Assembly (NCBI GenBank): GCA_030616165.1
Contig: JAUWXV010000133.1
Location: 1-9,944, forward strand
Length of the DNA stretch: 9,944 bases
Direction: 5' to 3'
Source: a bacterium
GTDB lineage: Bacteria; SM23-31; JAUVVT01
Numbering within the stretch: the stretch's first letter is position 1; every line of letters starts with the position of its first letter. Of the stretch, positions 6,715 through 9,944 are shown one piece after another. The notes below the pieces were generated by a model that saw only the letters and a list, made by a program, of their open reading frames with translations, did no database searches and had not been told where the DNA came from. Made by a program: the position numbers and the translations under genes.

Positions 6715-7165
6715 GATTCACCTCTTATTTATTTAAATAATAGGGTTTCATAAAAATACTTTATTAGAAATAATCAAAAAAAGCATTAGCAAGATTTGTC
6801 ATTCCCACGCCCACCTTGTCGTTCCCGCGCAGGCGGGAATCCAGTATTGTGTTTTGAATCAGTTTTAGCTCTGGATTCCCGCTTTCGTATCTGTTGCACA
6901 ACACCAACGTGTCATTTGGATCCGCCTTTGGCGGAGAGAAATCTCTAATTAACCGGAGATTCCTCTACTTCACCCTTTGGGCATTGCTCTGAATTATAAA
7001 AAAGATAGTTCTTCAACATTCACTTTCGTGAGAATGACAAGTTGTGTTATTATTATAGGAATTAATTTTTTATTAATATTGGACCTTTTATCCAGAAAAT
7101 AGCTGTCCTATCACATACGACATAAAATTTAATCATTAGTTCGCGTAGGGGCGGGTTTACCCGCC
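6715..7165. other. spacer built from dispersed inverted repeats
   Basis: I see no gene in these 451 bases. TTGTCATTC (6796-6804) and its reverse complement GAATGACAA (7032-7040) bound a patchwork of repeat modules, described separately. Hairpin A3 (7146-7168) closes the spacer and overlaps the next stop codon. I found no convincing - strand promoter for the peptidase gene. Confidence 0.65.
6796..7040. repeat. composite intergenic repeat island (family C modules)
   Basis: The ends are inverted 9-mers TTGTCATTC (6796-6804) and GAATGACAA (7032-7040). Inside are a TTCCCGC-GCAG-GCGGGAA hairpin (6822-6839), the pair GCGGGAATCCAG (6833-6844) and CTGGATTCCCGC (6871-6882), and a 28-base module at 6918-6945 (GGATCCGCCTTTGGCGGAG then AGAAATCTC) found again, identical, at 9912-9939. 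The module carries a TCCGCC-TTT-GGCGGA hairpin. There is no coding capacity. Confidence 0.75.
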
Positions 7166-7168
7166 CTA
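7146..7168 (+). repeat. hairpin repeat family A, copy A3 (supplies a stop codon)
   Basis: Arms TAGGGGCGGGT (7146-7156) and ACCCGCCCTA (7159-7168) with one bulged G and a TT loop. The last three bases, CTA, are the TAG stop of the - strand UroD-like gene, so the repeat overlaps the end of that reading frame. Confidence 0.8.
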
Positions 7169-8419
7169 TCTGTCGAATTCATGAACGGCGTCAATCATTG
7201 CAACGATATTTTCGAGTGGGGTTTGGGCTTGTAAGTTGTGAACGGCATTAAAAACAAATCCGCCATTTTTAGAAAATATTTCACATCTCTCAAGAACCTG
7301 CTTACGCACTTCTTCGGGTGTACCGAAGGGCAGAACTTGCTGTGTGTCTATTCCTCCTCCCCAAAAAGTAAGATGCTCACCATACGTACTCTTTAGATGC
7401 TGTGGCTCCATACCCGTAGCAGAACATTGAACCGGATTTACAATATCAAAGCCCCCATCGATAAAAGCACCCATGAATGTTTCGACAGCCCCGCATGAGT
7501 GTTTAAAAGTTTTCCAGTTCGTATTTTTGTGAATCCAGCCATTTATCTGCTTATAATAAGGCATATATAAACTTCTGAACCTTTCTTCGGAACAGAATGT
7601 AGAATCCTGGGTGCCAAAGTCCGTTCCACAAACATAGACCACATCAACAGCATTCCCGACAACAGCATAAATTTTTTCAAGATTTGTTAGGGAAATTTCA
7701 CACTGCTTTGAAAATACATTGTGAATATAATCCTGGCGGGTATGTGTTGATATATACCATTCCTCGACATCACGAATACCTTTGGGATATTTCAAGAACG
7801 TTGCAGGTACGAGTGCAATATCTCCAAAACCTGTTCCTCCGAAATTCGCCACTACCGCTCTCTCTTTTGATGAAACTTTCTTGACTTCTTCTGCAAAGTA
7901 GGATAGTTCCTCATCTGATATAGCTCCAAACTCCTCAAGATTGTCTTCCGGATTTAATTTATCCTCATCGATGGACTCCTGGCGAATGATAGCATCGGCA
8001 AAATAACCGCCCTTGGGGATTTTCCCACTTGGCGGTGCAGAAATGTCCCCTTCAGGATATATAAGCGTATCTCCATTTTCATCGACTGTTGTTTTGAAAT
8101 GTTCTGAAATGAGTACTTCAAGACCGTCATCCATTTTCCACGGTCTCCAGTTTTCATTGACAAATCCAAACATTGTTTTGTATGCACTTATGCCGTCAAT
8201 ATCAATGCCTATGGCTTCTTTTAAATCATCTTCAATCAGCCCGAGCATTTGATATGGCTCGAAAACCTTTACAGCCCTTTTTTCCAGACCATAATACGCC
8301 CTTAAAGCGGCAACACAACTTGCGTGAATTCCCGATGTCGGTGTTCCTCCAAAATCAACGGGGATACGGTCAGGCTCCCAGTGGTTCAATGCTGTCAATA
8401 TCCTCTCTTTGCTCGTCAT
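7166..8419 (-). CDS. uroporphyrinogen decarboxylase (UroD)-superfamily protein, not HemE
   Basis: This 417-residue cytoplasmic protein has the UroD/methyltransferase (beta/alpha)8-barrel pattern. It opens with SKERILTALNHWEPDRIPVDFGG (3-25). GTDFGTQDSTFCSEERFR (265-282) precedes MPYYKQI, as in UroD and MtaA/CmuA-like proteins. KHSCG (306-310) offers His307 and Cys309, the site of a zinc-binding His-x-Cys in corrinoid methyltransferases. The C-terminus reads FNAVHNLQAQTPLENIVAMIDA (390-411), where His394 aligns with the GHG of HemE. The HemE substrate motif RxPVWxMRQAGR is missing, so haem synthesis is unlikely. The third zinc-ligand Cys of MtaA is also not evident, so methyltransferase activity is open as well. 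The ATG has AGGTG (8431-8427) 7 nt upstream. No corrinoid protein or haem gene is nearby. The superfamily is clear; the substrate is unknown. Confidence 0.88.
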   Translation of the reverse strand: MTSKERILTALNHWEPDRIPVDFGGTPTSGIHASCVAALRAYYGLEKRAVKVFEPYQMLGLIEDDLKEAIGIDIDGISAYKTMFGFVNENWRPWKMDDGLEVLISEHFKTTVDENGDTLIYPEGDISAPPSGKIPKGGYFADAIIRQESIDEDKLNPEDNLEEFGAISDEELSYFAEEVKKVSSKERAVVANFGGTGFGDIALVPATFLKYPKGIRDVEEWYISTHTRQDYIHNVFSKQCEISLTNLEKIYAVVGNAVDVVYVCGTDFGTQDSTFCSEERFRSLYMPYYKQINGWIHKNTNWKTFKHSCGAVETFMGAFIDGGFDIVNPVQCSATGMEPQHLKSTYGEHLTFWGGGIDTQQVLPFGTPEEVRKQVLERCEIFSKNGGFVFNAVHNLQAQTPLENIVAMIDAVHEFDR

Positions 8420-8483
8420 TTCAGTTCACCTATTTTTATCCCGAAAATAGAACCACGAGTTTCACAGATTTAAGAGATTAGAT

Positions 8484-8512
8484 GTAGGGACAGAACAGTG
8501 TTCTGTCCTTAC
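8484..8512 (+). repeat. hairpin repeat family A, copy A4
   Basis: GTAGGGACAGAACA (8484-8497) pairs with TGTTCTGTCCTTAC (8499-8512) over 14 bp including one G-T wobble, with a formal 1-nt loop. It shares the GTAGGGACA lead of A1 and A2 but has AGAACA/TGTTCT at the tip. It lies 65 nt upstream of the UroD-like start. Confidence 0.85.
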
Positions 8513-8681
8513 AATTATTTTCACGTTTCGTGGCGCTCTGAAAGAGCATGAATGTTTAGTTTGGTAAAGATTCATCAAGTGGTATTGGGAAATTAAAAAA
8601 CAGCCATAAAGTTTTTTTTCATTAAACATTATAATTATATTTAATAGAAAATATTTAATCCTTATTTTAATAATATTTTTT

Positions 8682-8707
8682 GTCACTCCCCCGGGTACTC
8701 GGGGAAT
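8682..8707. repeat. fragment of family C palindromic repeat
   Basis: GTCACTCCCCC then GGGTACTCGGGG and AATC resembles the palindrome at 9872-9893 (CCCCCGAGTACTCGGGGG), with G for A at one position and a shortened right arm. It looks like a degenerate partial copy. Confidence 0.55.
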
Positions 8708-8734
8708 CTATAAAAGACTAAATTGATAACGGTT

Positions 8735-8771
8735 TTGTATGTAGGGGCAAACGGCCGTTTGCCCATACAAA
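8735..8771 (+). repeat. hairpin repeat family A, copy A5
   Basis: GGGCAAACGG (8745-8754) pairs perfectly with CCGTTTGCCC (8755-8764), and the outer TTTGTAT (8735-8741) pairs with ATACAAA, separated on the left by a GTAG bulge. It sits about 93 nt downstream of the AllA-like stop codon. Confidence 0.8.
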
Positions 8772-8827
8772 GCTATACGAATAATATCATTAAAGTCACT
8801 GAAAAATATTAAATTATAAATATTCTG

Positions 8828-8843
8828 TCTGATAAATATCAGA
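8828..8843 (-). terminator. weak candidate terminator of the AllA-like gene
   Basis: TCTGATA (8828-8834) and TATCAGA (8837-8843) form a 7-bp hairpin about 20 nt beyond the AllA-like stop. On the - strand the downstream sequence is AT-rich but has no clean U run, so termination is only possible. Confidence 0.3.
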
Positions 8844-8863
8844 TTTTAATCAATTTTTTGAAT

Positions 8864-9361
8864 TTAACGAATAATTTTTATCTTGTCTTCTTCTGACAAA
8901 ACAGCAACTTCACAGTCATTAGCGTATGTCCTTTCAGGAAGGACAATCACAACATTGGCAGAATCACCGCCGTCCACAAATGGGGCGTGATGCCAGACAC
9001 CCGGTTTTAATGCCACTAAAGTTCCTTTTGGAACTGAAAATACTCGAAATTCATCAAGGGGAATATCATCCTTTTTGGTAGCATGTGCCGCGTGGATTAA
9101 TATATTGCTGTCGAGTGGAAGAATCCCCTCTCCGGTCGAAGAATGAAACTCCGCAACCTCAATTATCTCCGGTCGCTTCTCAACCCGGCAGATAGAAAAG
9201 GAAGCAGTCGAAGAATCCCCCAAATTCAACTGAAGGATATCTCGATAGAATTCTATCGGTGGCTGACCAAAATGCACCTTATCCGGATTAATCATATTTG
9301 CAAAGTACCCGTATTCGCTGAATGACTCCATTGTTAATTTTTCAATTTTTACTTCTCTCAT
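8864..9361 (-). CDS. AllA-like ureidoglycolate lyase family cupin
   Basis: This 165-residue protein resembles AllA, the cytoplasmic cupin that splits ureidoglycolate into glyoxylate and urea at the end of allantoin breakdown. Matching stretches are the N-terminal KIEKLTMESFSEYG (5-18), VAEFHSSTGEGILPLDS (69-85, compare LERHPLGTQAFIPM in E. coli AllA), KPGVWHHAPF (119-128, compare RNVWHHPLF) and NDCEVAVLSEED (148-159). Length matches AllA (about 160). The ATG has GGAGG (9372-9368) 6 nt upstream. No other purine-degradation gene is visible, so it may serve a related ureido acid or sugar acid, or act as a housekeeping remnant. A MITE-like insertion ends a few bases before its ribosome binding site, so its promoter is probably inside or beyond that element. 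The family call rests on motif recognition; the substrate is uncertain. Confidence 0.78.
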   Translation of the reverse strand: MREVKIEKLTMESFSEYGYFANMINPDKVHFGQPPIEFYRDILQLNLGDSSTASFSICRVEKRPEIIEVAEFHSSTGEGILPLDSNILIHAAHATKKDDIPLDEFRVFSVPKGTLVALKPGVWHHAPFVDGGDSANVVIVLPERTYANDCEVAVLSEEDKIKIIR

Positions 9362-9376
9362 TTGTCTCCTCCATTT

Positions 9377-9623
9377 TAATAGATTGTTCTGTTCAATTTT
9401 AACACAAAAAAAGAAAACCTAATCACAATAATAAATCCTATATCCTAAACTCTAATATCTAAATAAATCCAAAATTCAAATTTCAAATGTTATAAACATA
9501 TTTTAACTTTTCTATTATGAATTTAAACTTATATTGTTTTGAATTTTGAATTTGTTTAGAATTTAGTATTTAGAATTTAAACCACTTACTTTTCAATCTT
9601 AATTGAACAGAACCTAATAGATT
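9377..9623. mobile_element. MITE-like element with 13-bp TIRs and 9-bp target duplication
   Basis: Perfect terminal inverted repeats GTTCTGTTCAATT (9386-9398) and AATTGAACAGAAC (9601-9613) bound a 229-bp segment (9386-9614). The 9-mer TAATAGATT occurs immediately outside on the left (9377-9385) and again on the right (9615-9623), one base beyond the right repeat, as expected of a target-site duplication. The interior is AT-rich with imperfectly complementary arms (CCAAAATTCAAATTTC around 9469-9485 against GAATTTTGAATTTG around 9540-9554) and has no transposase. A non-autonomous transposon is inferred; the 9-bp duplication is compatible with several IS families. Confidence 0.7.
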
Positions 9624-9854
9624 TATTTTGATATTTAGAAATATTATATAAAAAATATTTTTTGAAAACAATATAAAAATTTTTCACTGATATAAAAAGA
9701 ATCAAAATATTTTTTGACAAAATATATATAATTTCGTAAATTATAAAGAAATTTCTTTTAAAAGAAGATAAAATTTTGTTCATCCGGCTTTTTAGTTATA
9801 CGAAAGAGTAAAATAAATTTTAATTTATATATTAAATAATCGAATAAACACAAC

Positions 9855-9939
9855 TTGTCATTTCGACCGAAGTCCCCCGAGTACTCGGGGGACGTAGTGT
9901 CCTCCGAAGGCGGATCCGCCTTTGGCGGAGAGAAATCTC
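9855..9939. repeat. family C composite repeat, full-length form
   Basis: TTGTCATTTCGACCGAAG (9855-9872) leads into a perfect 22-bp palindrome (9872-9893, centre GAGTACTC). Next comes AAGGCGGATCCGCCTT (9907-9922), a 16-bp palindrome that overlaps the alternative hairpin TCCGCC-TTT-GGCGGA (9915-9929), ending in AGAAATCTC (9931-9939). The last 28 bases are identical to 6918-6945. The repeat may continue beyond the window. Confidence 0.75.
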
Positions 9940-9944
9940 AAATT

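Larger units (their letters stand above)
8420..8863. other. spacer between AllA-like and UroD-like genes
   Basis: I see no gene in these 444 bases. They hold hairpin A4 (8484-8512), small hairpins CACG-TTT-CGTG (8522-8532) and GCTCT-GAA-AGAGC (8535-8547), a piece of family C palindrome (8682-8707), hairpin A5 (8735-8771) and hairpin TCTGATA-AA-TATCAGA (8828-8843). A reading frame on the - strand at 8462-8686 runs through repeats, has AT-driven composition and no clear ribosome binding site. Confidence 0.65.
9362..9944. other. upstream spacer of the AllA-like gene to the window edge
   Basis: I see no gene in these 583 bases. After the ribosome binding site comes a MITE-like element (9377-9623 with flanks), then about 220 bases of very AT-rich sequence with no structure I can name, then a family C repeat (9855-9939) that may run past the window end. 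The 65-codon - strand frame at 9586-9783 is rich in Ile, Lys, Phe and Tyr in the manner of translated AT-rich DNA, and it overlaps the element. Confidence 0.65.

Noticed and set aside
6715-7165. Possible structured RNA or riboswitch upstream of the peptidase gene
   Set aside because: The structure is explained by dispersed inverted repeats that recur elsewhere in the window; no known riboswitch core was recognised.
8462-8686. 74-codon - strand reading frame
   Set aside because: Runs through hairpin A4 and other repeats, AT-driven composition, no Shine-Dalgarno seen.
9586-9783. 65-codon - strand reading frame
   Set aside because: Low-complexity Ile/Lys/Phe/Tyr translation of AT-rich DNA overlapping the MITE end.
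1-9944. tRNA or rRNA genes
   Set aside because: No T-loop GTTCGA-type motif with acceptor pairing and no rRNA-like conserved stretches were seen on either strand.

Overview
This is an AT-rich stretch of a bacterial chromosome carrying seven complete protein genes and unusually wide, repeat-laden spacers. The organism is probably a motile diderm (Gram-negative type). It has Lgt, a lipobox-bearing YbgF/CpoB-like periplasmic lipoprotein, a Tat-signal enzyme, a Sec-signal peptidase, and a flagellin behind a textbook sigma-28 promoter. The gene mix and the abundance of small hairpin repeats recall uncultured candidate-phylum genomes, but I cannot name the phylum from sequence alone.

Layout. The left third is read on the + strand: a possible 12-codon tail of an upstream gene (1-39), lgt (42-860), a CpoB/YbgF-like lipoprotein gene (1132-1881) and a compact flagellin gene (2449-3312). 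The flagellin gene has its own sigma-28 promoter (2369-2395) and a strong intrinsic terminator (3371-3397). From there on every gene is on the - strand and converges on that terminator: a Tat-exported glycosylasparaginase-type Ntn hydrolase (3396-4427), a secreted S9 prolyl-oligopeptidase-like peptidase (4555-6714), a UroD-superfamily protein (7166-8419) and an AllA-like cupin (8864-9361).

How the genes fit together. Lgt would lipidate the nearby lipoprotein, among others. The S9 peptidase and the glycosylasparaginase homologue lie head to tail and both carry export signals, so together they look like extracytoplasmic peptide and asparagine-conjugate breakdown. The UroD-like and AllA-like genes have no visible pathway partners here, and their substrates are open.

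The spacers are the most unusual part. At least three families of short inverted-repeat elements recur. Family A is a GTAGGG-led hairpin with five copies, all in the same orientation; its inner stem changes sequence but stays self-complementary. Family B is an ACAGACA/TGTCTGT hairpin with three copies, one carrying a compensatory pair change. Family C is a modular TTGTCATT...GGATCCGCC...GAGAAATCTC repeat, including an internally deleted copy. In addition, 9386-9614 looks like a 229-bp MITE: 13-bp terminal inverted repeats flanked by a 9-bp direct repeat. It sits directly upstream of the ribosome binding site of the AllA-like gene.
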